Shown piece by piece: positions 16,201 to 24,924 of a stretch of 64,000 nucleotides of DNA. The stretch comes from Arthrobacter sp. Leaf337 (GTDB lineage Bacteria; Actinomycetota; Actinomycetes; Actinomycetales; Micrococcaceae), in assembly GCF_001423745.1 (NCBI RefSeq), contig NZ_LMPC01000027.1, positions 238,039 to 302,038 on the forward strand. Direction: 5' to 3'. Position numbers and translations under genes: made by a program. The notes under the pieces were generated by a model. That model saw nothing but the letters and a program-made list of their open reading frames with translations. It made no database searches and was not told the DNA's origin. Each line of letters begins with the position of its first letter. The first letter of the stretch is position 1.

Positions 16201-17739
16201 CACGAAGCCGGCAAGCTCAGTACTCAGCAGGTTGGTGCGCCGAAGCCCGGAGCCCTGGCGCAACAGGATCACGCCGGGGTGTTCCGCACCGGGCCGCTGG
16301 TGGCGCTCCTCCGTGACGTCCTCCGCCACCAGCAGGTGGGTGGCGGCAAGATTGTTCGCGGCCACCCAGTCGGCCCGCTCCACCGCTGCGCCCAGGCACG
16401 GGCCAATGGGCTGCTCGATGGGATAAGTGATTTCCTCGAAGCGGCTGATGACCGGCCGGGCGCCCGCGGCGGGGCGCCGAAGGAAGATCATGCCGAAGCC
16501 GATCCCGGCCACGTTGCGTGAGGCAAAGTCGTCCAGGTAGGCGGCGTAGGCGTCCTGGTAGTGCTGCCGGTCGCGGGATTCCGAAGCGTCCCGCAGCCAC
16601 GTTTCGGCGTACTGTTCCGGCCCCACGAGCTCGCGCTGGATGAACCAGGCGTCCACGTCCGGTCCGGCCCAGCTTTGCGGCCGCTCCTGCCAGGAGGTCC
16701 CCGCGGTGACCTCCCAGTTGCCCAAGAGCTGGGCTGTTCCGGCCGGAGCCAGGACGGACGGCAGTTGCCGGACCAGCGACGCGACAATGTCGTCGCCGGG
16801 CAGCCCGCCGTCGCGGTAGGTGAACTGGTCTGCGGCGGCCTCCCCCAGGCTCCGGGGCGTGATCACGAACGGCGGATTGGACACCACCAGGTCAAAGGTT
16901 TCGCCGGCCACGGGTTCCAACAGCGAACCCAGCCGCAGGCTCACCCGGTCCTCCGGCTTGGCCGGGTCGATATGCAAGGCTTCGGCGTTCAGGAGAAGGT
17001 TGAACCGGGTGAAGGCAAGGGCCCGCGCAGAGATGTCCGTGGCTGTCACGTGGTCCGCGTGGTGCAGGAGATGGAAGGTCTGGATGCCGCAGCCGGTGCC
17101 CAGATCGAGGGCCTTGGAAACCTTCCGGCGGATGGTGGTCTGCACCAGCGTGGTGGAGGCTTGCCCGATCCCCAGCACATGGTCGTGGCGCAGGACGCCG
17201 GGCTGCTGATGCGCCGCGAGGTCGCTGGCCACCCACAAGTCGGCGCCGCCGCTACTGTCCGCATCCCTATCGTCCGGGTCTGCCTCGTCTGCGCCTGTCA
17301 CGGCATTGCCGCGCCAGCCGTACGGCCGGAGATCGGCCTTCGCCCTGACGGTTCGCCAGACAGCATCCGTGCCGACCTTCCCCGAGGACGGTTCGACGAG
17401 CCCCAACGCGAGGAGACCCTCCGTGCGGATCCCCGGGAGGGCGGCGTCGAGCACTTCAGCGTGCTGCGGCACGGCCAGGAGCCACAGGCGTACGACGGCG
17501 GCGAGCGCCGCTGCGTTAGGGTCGCCTTGCGCGGCGGCGTCGGTGGCAATCAGCGACGGGATGAGCTGGTCGCGGCCGAGCGCGGAATAGGCGGATTCGC
17601 CGAGCAGCCCGGCGACTCCGTCCACGGTGTAACCGATGGCCCGCAGGTCCGCCGCGAGGGCGGACAGCAGCTCCGGGAGGTCGCTGCGTGGGGCGTCGGA
17701 GGTGTTGCCGGCCGTGAAGTGCATAGCTGTTTCAGTCAC
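16045..17739 (-). CDS. HemK-like N5/small-domain SAM-dependent methyltransferase
   Basis: A 564-residue protein with three parts. Residues 1-170 are an actinobacterial N-terminal domain found with these methyltransferases. Residues 180-340 are a class I methyltransferase with SAM motif ALDLGTGCGIQTFHLLHH and catalytic motif VVSNPPFV. Residues 360-564 are a C-terminal domain (GFGMIFLRRP, ending GFLLPA). NPPF indicates methyl transfer to an exocyclic or side-chain nitrogen, as in the HemK and RsmC/RlmG group. The precise substrate is not evident. Its last 156 bases overlap the MFS gene tail-to-tail. Confidence 0.85.
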   Translation of the reverse strand: MTETAMHFTAGNTSDAPRSDLPELLSALAADLRAIGYTVDGVAGLLGESAYSALGRDQLIPSLIATDAAAQGDPNAAALAAVVRLWLLAVPQHAEVLDAALPGIRTEGLLALGLVEPSSGKVGTDAVWRTVRAKADLRPYGWRGNAVTGADEADPDDRDADSSGGADLWVASDLAAHQQPGVLRHDHVLGIGQASTTLVQTTIRRKVSKALDLGTGCGIQTFHLLHHADHVTATDISARALAFTRFNLLLNAEALHIDPAKPEDRVSLRLGSLLEPVAGETFDLVVSNPPFVITPRSLGEAAADQFTYRDGGLPGDDIVASLVRQLPSVLAPAGTAQLLGNWEVTAGTSWQERPQSWAGPDVDAWFIQRELVGPEQYAETWLRDASESRDRQHYQDAYAAYLDDFASRNVAGIGFGMIFLRRPAAGARPVISRFEEITYPIEQPIGPCLGAAVERADWVAANNLAATHLLVAEDVTEERHQRPGAEHPGVILLRQGSGLRRTNLLSTELAGFVSACDGDLSVGQITGALEALLGGGDGFDGETFRNGLLAEVRNLVLDGFLLPA

Positions 17740-17830
17740 GGTGCAAGTCTAGGGTTCCGGGGCGTGCCCGCTGGGCTTCGTCCGCCGGTGTACGCTCGCC
17801 TTCGTTCGCCGGCCCGATTCACCGGGATAG

Positions 17831-17847
17831 TCCCGCCTACGGCGGGA
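17831..17847. repeat. Short palindrome upstream of the NYN-domain gene
   Basis: TCCCGCC (17831-17837) and GGCGGGA (17841-17847) are perfectly complementary around TAC. It lies 31 bases before the NYN gene start, between divergent genes, and could be an operator or a short hairpin in the leader. Confidence 0.35.
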
Positions 17848-17877
17848 TTGTCAGCAGCACCACCTATGCTTCTGAGC

Positions 17878-19044
17878 ATGAGCCGCAAAAGTGTGATCTT
17901 CGTTGACGCAGGTTTCCTCCTGGCCACGGGCGGGCTGCGGGTCACCGGGAACTCCCTCCGCTCGGCATTTTCGGTTCAGTACAAGAACCTTGTGGACGGC
18001 ATCCAGGAATTTGTCAGCGAACGCGACAGCCGGGATCTGCTGAGGATGTACTGGTATGACGCCGCCAAGGATGGCGTGTTCAGCGACGAACACAAGCGGA
18101 TCGGCCTGCTGCCCGGAGTCAAGGTCCGGCTGGGGCGGATGTCCTACAACGGCGAGCAGAAGGGCGTGGACCTCAAGCTCGGCCTGGACCTCGTGGGAGT
18201 TGCGCGGAACCGTTCGGCCGACGTCGCCTACCTGTTGTCCGGCGACGACGACCTTGCCGAAGCGGTGGAAGCAGCGCAGGACCTCGGCATGAAAGTGGTG
18301 CTGCTGGGGATTGAGAACCAGGGCCACCGGCTCGGCGTCACAGCGGTGGCCGAGCATCTGGCGCTGCAGGTCGACGACATCGCCACACTGCCGCAGTCAC
18401 TCTTGGACCGTTGCTTTGCGAAGTCGGCGCCGGTGGCGGGGGTTGCCGTCCAGGCCGCTGCGCCCGCCGACGTCAGCGTTTCGAGCAACGGCGCGGGCCA
18501 TGCTCCCGGCACGAGGCCTGTTCCGGGGCCTGGTGTTTTGCCGGCCTTCAGTCCCGCGGGGTCGGAAGCAGGCGCTGCCGCAGCCTCCGGTGCCGAGGCT
18601 GCCGGCGCTCCCGCTGGCGCCGAGCCCGCCGATGACTCCGTGTCCGCTGCTGCCAGCCCGGCAGGCTCACCCGGCCGGCCCGTGCCGACGCCGGGCCCAC
18701 GGCGCGTACCGCAGGACCTGCGGCCGGTGCCGCCAGCCGGCATGGTGCGCCGGGAACCGGTGTATTCCACCGCAACAGGCGCCCCTGCTGCCCAGAGCCC
18801 CTGGTTCGACCTGGTGGAGAGCGCCGAGGCGGTGGCAGTCAGCCTGGCGGACAACTGGCACGGCAGCGTCAGCCAGCGGGAACTCAACGAACTCCTTGCA
18901 GAGCGTCCCCTGCTCCCGCCGACGATTGACCGGGTCCTGATCAAGGACTGTGCCGCGAAGATCGGCGAAGCGAAGACGGACCTCCAGGACATCCGGAAGG
19001 CCATCCGGGCTGCGTTCTGGCGCCGCCTCGACGAGCTGGTTTAG
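17878..19044 (+). CDS. NYN-domain (PIN-like) putative ribonuclease
   Basis: A 388-residue protein with an N-terminal NYN domain (residues 1-170). The acidic residues that would bind the catalytic metal are visible in VIFVDAGFLL, KGVDLKLGLDL and YLLSGDDDLAEAVEAA. A Pro/Ala-rich linker of about 120 residues follows. A conserved-looking C-terminal region (about 300-388) includes DNWHGSVSQRELNELL and ends EAKTDLQDIRKAIRAAFWRR. NYN proteins cleave RNA in known cases (YacP/Rae1, LabA relatives), but no target is implied here. The start at 17878 (MSRKSVIF) begins exactly at the domain. The frame stays open upstream only because of sequence opposite the methyltransferase gene. Confidence 0.82.
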   Translation: MSRKSVIFVDAGFLLATGGLRVTGNSLRSAFSVQYKNLVDGIQEFVSERDSRDLLRMYWYDAAKDGVFSDEHKRIGLLPGVKVRLGRMSYNGEQKGVDLKLGLDLVGVARNRSADVAYLLSGDDDLAEAVEAAQDLGMKVVLLGIENQGHRLGVTAVAEHLALQVDDIATLPQSLLDRCFAKSAPVAGVAVQAAAPADVSVSSNGAGHAPGTRPVPGPGVLPAFSPAGSEAGAAAASGAEAAGAPAGAEPADDSVSAAASPAGSPGRPVPTPGPRRVPQDLRPVPPAGMVRREPVYSTATGAPAAQSPWFDLVESAEAVAVSLADNWHGSVSQRELNELLAERPLLPPTIDRVLIKDCAAKIGEAKTDLQDIRKAIRAAFWRRLDELV

Positions 19045-19277
19045 CAGCGCCATGGCAACGCCCCGCAGAGGCCGGCAGCGCCGAAGTTGGTTGCGGCCGG
19101 GGCGCGTTCCGGGGCACCATGGTCCTATGCATCTGCAGCAACGATTTATCAGCCCTCGGCCGCTTTCCGGCCGCACGGGCTTCTTGTTGCGCGCATAATT
19201 TGCGGGCGCCGGGGTCCGTCCGGTGCAGCGGCTGAGGGTGATTCTTCCCTTCCCAAAGCTGCCCCAAAGGATCCCCC

Positions 19278-20435
19278 ATGAAGAACTACCTCTCCCTGAC
19301 AGAACTCAATGCCGCACTCGCCCTGCGCGACCTGACGGACCCCGCCACCGGAGCACACGCCATGCAGCGGCTGCTGGCGGACGTCGTCGCAGCGCTGGAA
19401 CGGCGCTGGGACATCCCGTCCGAAACCCACCGGCTCAACCCGCTGGTGGCCACCGCGGACAACTACGACCGGCTGGGCTATGCGCCCGGGGACGTCACCC
19501 GGAACTCCCGGTATTCGCGCCATGTCAGCCCCACCGTGATGCTGCGGAGCCACACGTCGGCGGGCATCCCGGCAGTCCTCGACTCACTTCGCGGCGAGCA
19601 GGGCCGCTACGACCGGCTGCATGTGCTGCCCGGGCTGGTCTACCGCCGGGACGCCATTGACCGCACGCATGTGGGGGCGCCGCACCAGGTTGATCTGTGG
19701 CGCATCACGGCGCGCGGCTTGCTGGGGCCCGCGGACCTGCAGGCGATGATGGCGGCAGTTGTTGAAGCTGTACTTCCGGCGGCAGAGCACCCCGGCGTGC
19801 AGTGGCGGGCAACCCCGGCCACGCACAGCTATACGGCGGCCGGCCGGCAGCTGGACGTATTCGTCACCCTGCCGGACGGCCGCAGCGGATGGCTGGAACT
19901 CGCCGAGTGCGGCCTGGTGGCTGCCCCGGTGCTGCGCAGCTCCGGCTTGGATCCCCGGAGGTGGGCCGGCCTGGCCCTCGGCATGGGGCTGGACAGGGCG
20001 CTCATGCTGCGCAAGGGCATGGACGACATCCGGCTGCTCCGCTCGGAAGATCAGGAGATCCAGGCGCAGCTGCTGGACTTGACGCCCTACCGCCCGGTTT
20101 CACTCATGCCTGCAGTCTGCCGGGACCTCTCGCTGGTACTCACGGACTCTGCCGACGCCGACGTCGAGCTGCTGGGCGACCTCGCACGGTCCGCCCTTGG
20201 CAAGGAGGCGGATGTCCTTGCCACCCTGGAGATCAAAGCAGTGACGCCGACGGCGGAACTGCCGCCGGCCGCCGTCGACCGCCTCCGCATGGGGCCGGGC
20301 GACGTCAATGTCCTGCTCCGTCTGGCGCTCCAGCCGCTCGACCGGACGCTGACCGATGAGCAGGCGAACCGGCTGCGGGACCGGGTGTACGTTGCGCTGC
20401 ACCAGGGAAAGGTGCAGGAGCTGATCGCCGGCTAG
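19278..20435 (+). CDS. Stand-alone PheRS-like class II synthetase paralogue with FDX-ACB domain
   Basis: A 385-residue protein that fuses a class II aminoacyl-tRNA synthetase core of the PheRS alpha type with a C-terminal ferredoxin-fold anticodon-binding (FDX-ACB) domain, the layout of mitochondrial PheRS. RNSRYSRHVSPTVMLRSHTS covers the motif 2 region, HQVDLWRI the substrate strand and GLALGMGLDRALML motif 3. RPVSLMPAVCRDLSLVL starts the FDX-ACB domain at about residue 275. Bacterial PheRS is normally a PheS/PheT heterotetramer. No pheT is adjacent, so this is a paralogue whose acceptor may not be tRNA-Phe. The site AAAGGAT lies just before the ATG. Confidence 0.8.
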   Translation: MKNYLSLTELNAALALRDLTDPATGAHAMQRLLADVVAALERRWDIPSETHRLNPLVATADNYDRLGYAPGDVTRNSRYSRHVSPTVMLRSHTSAGIPAVLDSLRGEQGRYDRLHVLPGLVYRRDAIDRTHVGAPHQVDLWRITARGLLGPADLQAMMAAVVEAVLPAAEHPGVQWRATPATHSYTAAGRQLDVFVTLPDGRSGWLELAECGLVAAPVLRSSGLDPRRWAGLALGMGLDRALMLRKGMDDIRLLRSEDQEIQAQLLDLTPYRPVSLMPAVCRDLSLVLTDSADADVELLGDLARSALGKEADVLATLEIKAVTPTAELPPAAVDRLRMGPGDVNVLLRLALQPLDRTLTDEQANRLRDRVYVALHQGKVQELIAG

Positions 20436-20506
20436 GCTTTCCCCGGGGCGGGTCAGGGCCCCGGCAGGGGTCCGGACCAGCCCTTTTCAACAGGTAAGTT
20501 GGAGGT

Positions 20507-20968
20507 ATGTTTTCACGTTCAACCGGGCCCTGGCGGCTGTCTGCGCTGAGGCGCGTCGTCGGCATGGCGGCTCTCGGCGCCTGCCTCGTGGTGGCCGCTT
20601 CGGCCTGCTCCTCAGCCGTGTCCATCGAGAATGCGGACGTCCCGGCCTGGAAGGCCACGGCCCTGCCAACCGTCGGCGGAACCGTGCTGGAGGATGCCGG
20701 CAGGATCCTGAACCGCCAGCCGCTGGTCAAGGACGCAGCCGACGTTCCGGCCGGCGTCTACACGCTGACGATGACGTGCGACGGCGGGGGCAAGGCCTTC
20801 TTCACGGTCAGTACCGGAGGAACGAAGCTCGCCGAAGCCGGGGCCGCCTGCAACGGCAGCCGCGAGCGCGCCAAAGTCACTGTCCCTGCCACCGGGCCCG
20901 TGCAGATCAGTACCTCCAGCGTGGACGCTCCGCTTATCTACGCCTACTATTTGGCGGCGGCGGGCTAG
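20507..20968 (+). CDS. Small secreted lipoprotein, first of a tandem paralogous family
   Basis: A 153-residue lipoprotein with a basic N-region, a hydrophobic core at residues 18-33 and a lipobox VAASAC at 29-34. The mature part carries the core motif seen in its neighbours, AGVYTLTMTCDGGGKAFFTVS, followed about 25 residues later by a second cysteine (GAACNGS). The two cysteines may form a disulfide in a small beta domain. It lacks the CEY after the lipobox that the following three share. No function is recognised. Confidence 0.75.
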   Translation: MFSRSTGPWRLSALRRVVGMAALGACLVVAASACSSAVSIENADVPAWKATALPTVGGTVLEDAGRILNRQPLVKDAADVPAGVYTLTMTCDGGGKAFFTVSTGGTKLAEAGAACNGSRERAKVTVPATGPVQISTSSVDAPLIYAYYLAAAG

Positions 20969-20991
20969 CTGTGTGACTTGCACCGTCAGCG

Positions 20992-21889
20992 ATGGTGCGT
21001 ATGCTCAGGGGCATGTCAGCTCTTTGGGGGAAGCGGATGGTCAGCGTTGCCGTGGTTGTGCCTATTCTGGCCCTGCTCGCCGCGGTGCTAGGCGGTTGCG
21101 AATACGGCACGGACCAGTACGCGGACGACGGCGATCCTGATCAGTCCCGACCGACCGCCGGTGCGTCCCAGCTGCCAACGGATGCTGGCCGGGACCTCTC
21201 GGATTCCCGGGCCGCCCGACGTAGCCCGCAGGACAATATCGACGCGCTGGCCGAGCTGCTGGGCAGCCCTGACGGGAGCGGGCTTCCCTACATGTCAGGC
21301 GGCACGGCCTCGTGGACCGCTGACATTCCTGCCGGGGAGTACTTCCTTACAGCTGCATGCGTTGCCGCACCGGGCGCGGAACTGGTGGTGCGACTGGGGA
21401 GCGCCGACCCGGAACGCACCTCTTTCCGCTGCGGAATGGGCAAGGTGACGTACTTGGACCACAAGGGTGGCAGGATCAGCGCCGAAGTTGTGCCGCCGGC
21501 CGATGCGCCGTACTTCGTCACAGGCGTCAGGCTGGATCCCGACAAAGCGCCTCGTGGCCCCTCTGCCGCCGTAACAACAGCCTGGGCTGCCGGAGAGCTC
21601 GGCCGAATTCCGGGGTTATCCATGGGAAGGCCAGTGGCATCATTCCGGCGCGCCCGCAGTGGCGGGCAAGCTTACCTTCACGTTCGTCTGCGACGGGCCC
21701 GTCATGGTGGACATCACCGTTCTCCGGCCCAAGGGTACGGATCTGTTCCGAGGCGACGTTCCCTGCGGCAGGCCGTTTTCGGCCGATTTGCCAGTAGGAC
21801 CCGACGGCGTAATGGTGATGATGGACTCGAACAACTATCCCGTCCAGTCTGCCTACAGCCTGGTGCCCGCCGCCGGAGGCGGGCAGTGA
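20992..21889 (+). pseudogene. Two-domain lipoprotein of the tandem family, apparently frameshifted
   Basis: The N-terminus is a lipoprotein signal with lipobox AVLGGC followed by EYGTD. A first domain has AGEYFLTAACVAA and FRCGMGKVTYL. Sense then moves to another frame, where a second domain reads AGKLTFTFVCDG and VPCGRPFSADL and stops at 21887-21889. Removing one base from the GGGG run at 21612-21615 joins the frames as RIPGYPWEGQWHH and gives exactly 299 codons. Without it, the original frame becomes arginine-rich and runs on into the next gene. Either a real frameshift or a sequencing error is possible. The ATG at 21013 is an alternative start. Confidence 0.7.
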
Positions 21890-22461
21890 TGGGGACCCTG
21901 GCCCGACGCCGGGCGGCCTTGCTGGCGGCAGCGGCCCTGATTGCGGTCGCCGTGGCCGGGTGTGAATACGCGGACGATGTCGGGCCAAATCAGTCCCGAC
22001 CGACCGGCCGCCCGGCAACCACGGTTGCCGGGCGGCCGGTTCCGCTCGCTAGCATGGATCCCGCACTCGAGGCTGAGCTGGAACGAAACATGGCCGCCGT
22101 CGAACTGAAGCTGGCGGACCTGCCCGCGGGGGCGAGCGGCGGCGCAGGGAGTATCGGCGGGCACAGCAGCGCGGGCGGCGGACTCACATTCAGCGTCGTC
22201 CTGACACAGGCGGGGACATATACGCTCACGGCCATCTGCGTAGGCGCGGACAAGGCGAAGCTGATGGTCACCTCACGCGGAGCAGTCAGCAGCTCCCAAG
22301 GCAACGATGTGCTGTGCGGAACGCTGGTCAAATGGCGGGTGGAGCTGGGAACCGGGCCGGTCACCGTCCACCTCGTGAGTCCGGACGAAGCCGGCCTCCA
22401 CAAAGCCGCAGTGGGCGTTGTACGCATCTTCGACCCCGTGCCTGGCGACCCCGTGCTCTGA
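21889..22461 (+). CDS. Small lipoprotein of the tandem CEY family
   Basis: A 190-residue lipoprotein. The signal peptide ends in the lipobox VAVAGC, followed by EYADD. The mature domain has AGTYTLTAICVGADKAKLMV and a second cysteine in VLCGTLVKWRVEL, matching its neighbours. Its ATG overlaps the stop of the preceding gene by one base (TGATG), so the genes are translationally coupled. A low-complexity segment (PAGASGGAGSIGGHSSAGGG) precedes the domain. Function unknown. Confidence 0.78.
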   Translation: MGTLARRRAALLAAAALIAVAVAGCEYADDVGPNQSRPTGRPATTVAGRPVPLASMDPALEAELERNMAAVELKLADLPAGASGGAGSIGGHSSAGGGLTFSVVLTQAGTYTLTAICVGADKAKLMVTSRGAVSSSQGNDVLCGTLVKWRVELGTGPVTVHLVSPDEAGLHKAAVGVVRIFDPVPGDPVL

Positions 22462-22533
22462 CGTTCGCGTGGCTCGGTTGGCCGCGTCCGGCCGCCTCTG
22501 GTTCGGGCCTGTCTGCGGGCCTAGAGTCAGAGT

Positions 22534-23073
22534 ATGCACACCGTGCGGGCACCCCTGGTGCCACGGCGGACGGCCGCGGCAGCCGCCGTCGTGCTTTCCG
22601 GTGTTCTGGCCGCAGGAGCGGCGCTGGGCGGCTGCGAGTACGTGTACGACGACGGCCGCGGGCCGCTGCCGACCGCAACGGCGCCGCCGTTTACGGATCC
22701 GGCACTCCCGCAGGACCCCCGCCGGAACCTGCCGGTGACCGGCGCGGAACTTGATCAATGGGTGGAACAGGTCCTCCCGGAGACGGCCGGGCAGGTTTTC
22801 CATACGGGCTTCGGGCTGCTCAAAGCGGGCACCACGCGCCAGGAAAGCACCGGGCACCTGCCAAGCGGGACGTACTCGCTGACGCTGGCCTGCAAGAGCC
22901 CCCGCCGGGTGTCGTTCACGGTACGCAACGGGGAGCTCGCGCTCGTGGACCTAAGCCTGCGGTGCGGAACGTCAAGGGTGAACGTGATCCATGTGGCGAA
23001 TGACGCCGTGCTCAGTGTGGAAGTGGCAGCACAGTCGGCAGCGAACTTCGCCTACCGGATCAGCCGGCTCTGA
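22534..23073 (+). CDS. Small lipoprotein of the tandem CEY family
   Basis: A 179-residue lipoprotein, last of the tandem set. Lipobox AALGGC is followed by EYVYDD. The domain carries SGTYSLTLACKSPRRVSFTV and the second cysteine in SLRCGTSRVNVI. The spacing between the two cysteines is close to that in the other members. It converges with trhO, whose stop lies six bases past this gene. Anchoring to the outer face of the membrane is expected. Its role is unknown. Confidence 0.78.
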   Translation: MHTVRAPLVPRRTAAAAAVVLSGVLAAGAALGGCEYVYDDGRGPLPTATAPPFTDPALPQDPRRNLPVTGAELDQWVEQVLPETAGQVFHTGFGLLKAGTTRQESTGHLPSGTYSLTLACKSPRRVSFTVRNGELALVDLSLRCGTSRVNVIHVANDAVLSVEVAAQSAANFAYRISRL

Positions 23074-23079
23074 ACCGGA

Positions 23080-23973
23080 CTAGGCAGCGCAGCCTTCCGG
23101 GCAGCGGAGGGTCTCCGGGCTGGAGGCGCACTCCGCGCAGTACAGCGTGAGGGTGCGGCAGCTCGGGTTGGAGCAGTTCTCGAATTTGCTGGTGGGGCCC
23201 GAACAGCGAACGCACTCGCCGATCGTTTTGGCGTCCTCGCTGAATTCGAGGTGCATGCGCTTGTCGAAGACGTAGAGCGACCCTTCCCAGAGGCCCTGGT
23301 CCTTGAAGGTTTCGCCGTAGCGGACAATTCCGCCGTCGAGCTGGTAGACCTCCTTGAAGCCTCGGTTCACCATGAGGCTGGAGAGCACCTCGCAGCGGAT
23401 TCCGCCGGTGCAGTAGGTGACCACCGGTTTGTCCTTGAGGGAATCGTACTTACCGGACTCGAGTTCCTTGATGAAGTCGTGCGTGGTGGCCACATCCGGA
23501 ACTATCGCGTCCTTGAACTTGCCGATCTGGGCTTCAAACGCGTTGCGGCCGTCGAAGAACACCACGTCCTCGCCGCTTTCCTTCTTGGCGTCCACCAGCT
23601 CGTGGAGTTCCTCGGGCTTGAGATGCGTGCCTCCACCCACCACGCCGTCGGCGTCCACCTTGAGTTCGCCGGGGGCACCGAAAGACACGATCTCATCCCG
23701 CACCTTGACGCTGAGGCGGGGGAAGTCGGCCGCTCCACCGTCCGACCATTTGACGTCGATGCCGTGGAAGCCCTTGTATTCGCGCGTTGTCTTCACGTAC
23801 TGTTTGACAGCGTTCAGCTCGCCGCCCACGGTGGCGTTGATGCCGTCCTTGGAGATGAGGATGCGGCCGGTCAGGCCCAGCTTTTCGCAGAGGGCGCGCT
23901 GCCACAGGCGCACGGCGTCGGGGTCCGCGATCGGAGTAAAGCCGTAAAAGAGCACAATTCGGTTCAAAGCCAC
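23080..23973 (-). CDS. trhO: tRNA uridine(34) hydroxylase, rhodanese-domain protein TrhO
   Basis: A 297-residue member of the YceA/TrhO family, which makes 5-hydroxyuridine at tRNA position 34 in an oxygen-dependent reaction. The N-terminal domain starts NRIVLFYGFTPI and includes GRILISKDGINATVGG. A rhodanese domain follows, with catalytic cysteine in VVTYCTGGIRCE. The C-terminal part contains zinc-ribbon-like cysteine pairs (CVRCSGPT, CSNPSC, YCAEC, CPEGC). The length matches the family. Older annotations call it a rhodanese sulfurtransferase. Confidence 0.9.
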   Translation of the reverse strand: MALNRIVLFYGFTPIADPDAVRLWQRALCEKLGLTGRILISKDGINATVGGELNAVKQYVKTTREYKGFHGIDVKWSDGGAADFPRLSVKVRDEIVSFGAPGELKVDADGVVGGGTHLKPEELHELVDAKKESGEDVVFFDGRNAFEAQIGKFKDAIVPDVATTHDFIKELESGKYDSLKDKPVVTYCTGGIRCEVLSSLMVNRGFKEVYQLDGGIVRYGETFKDQGLWEGSLYVFDKRMHLEFSEDAKTIGECVRCSGPTSKFENCSNPSCRTLTLYCAECASSPETLRCPEGCAA

Positions 23974-24117
23974 GTGTTTAAGGGTACTTGCTGACTGAAA
24001 GCGGCTGAAACGGGGCCTTTGCCTCTACCGGCGGCTCCGGTCACAATTCAGTAAGCAAGCCCGCTTCCCGGCCCATACCCCCTGTTGCTCGCGGCAGGGC
24101 TGGAATACTCTCATCAC

Positions 24118-24810
24118 ATGAGCCCAGACGCCATGGTTGAAGACATCACCCGCCTCGTGGAAATCTGGGTGACCGGATGGGCCGGTTGCCGAGGCTACGA
24201 GACGCGAACGGAAGGCCGCTTCCCGGCCGCGCTGCGCGCGGACACCACCAAGGAGTGGGAGTACTTCGCCCACGATCCCTCTGACACCGAATTCGCCGAG
24301 CTCGCCGCCAAGACCGCCGAAGCTCCGGCCAGGATCCTCACCATACTGACCAACGACGTCGCTCGATACACCTATTTGGCGCAGCAACACGGGCTGAACG
24401 TCACATCTGCATCCCAGACGATGATGATCGTGGACATGGAAACCCAGGACTCCGAAGATCCTTGGCTTTCCGACGATGACTTGAAGCTGACCACATCCAA
24501 GAAGGACAACGTCCACCACGCCGTGGTGCGCGCCGGTGAGGCCGTTGCCGCCAGCGGACGCGTTTTTGTGGTGGGTCACACCGCCGTCTTCGACAAGATC
24601 GTCACGGAACCGGCCTACCAGCGGCGCGGCCTGGGAAGTTTCATCATGAAGGCGCTGGCGGCGCAGGCCTTTGAGCACGACGTGGAAAATGGCCTGCTGC
24701 TGGCTTCCCTTGACGGGCAGAAGCTGTACTCGCACCTGGGCTGGACCACCTTGTGCCATGTGCTGATGCTGTCCGCCTCGGACGAAGGCTCCGACCTGTC
24801 CGTCGGCTGA
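24118..24810 (+). CDS. GNAT-family N-acetyltransferase
   Basis: A 230-residue acetyltransferase. The acetyl-CoA-binding region is PAYQRRGLGSFIMKALAAQA near residue 165, with the R/Q-x-x-G-x-G/A pyrophosphate loop. A strand (VVGHTAVFDKIV) precedes it, and the terminal segment KLYSHLGWTTLCHVLML matches the usual Tyr-containing end of GNAT proteins. The N-terminal 140 residues are more divergent. The start at 24118 (MSPDAMVED) is favoured, because upstream codons add a tract without similarity to the domain. The substrate cannot be predicted. Confidence 0.82.
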   Translation: MSPDAMVEDITRLVEIWVTGWAGCRGYETRTEGRFPAALRADTTKEWEYFAHDPSDTEFAELAAKTAEAPARILTILTNDVARYTYLAQQHGLNVTSASQTMMIVDMETQDSEDPWLSDDDLKLTTSKKDNVHHAVVRAGEAVAASGRVFVVGHTAVFDKIVTEPAYQRRGLGSFIMKALAAQAFEHDVENGLLLASLDGQKLYSHLGWTTLCHVLMLSASDEGSDLSVG

Positions 24811-24924
24811 CGCTGCCTGGACCGGCAGGCTTGTTGATGCTGGTCGTCGCTGCCGGCTGCGTCCGGGGGCGTAATTCCGGCTGTTCGTGCCGGGCGATTT
24901 GAGCCCGGATGAAACAATACTGAA

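Noticed and set aside
16561..17877. Long N-terminal extension of the NYN-domain gene
   Set aside because: This open frame is antisense to the conserved methyltransferase gene, and the NYN domain starts exactly at 17878.
19127..19198. A 23-codon open frame (MHLQQRFISPRPLSG...) before the PheRS-like gene as a leader peptide
   Set aside because: It has no ribosome site, no run of regulatory codons such as Phe, and its hairpins do not form clear mutually exclusive structures.
19201..19277. T-box leader for the PheRS-like gene
   Set aside because: The conserved T-box sequence AGGGTGGNACCGCG is absent; only a short 7-bp hairpin (19206-19226) is seen.
20992..22461. A single 489-residue protein
   Set aside because: Its middle is Arg-rich out-of-frame sequence and a complete lipoprotein signal starts inside at 21889. 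Two genes, the first frameshifted, fit better.
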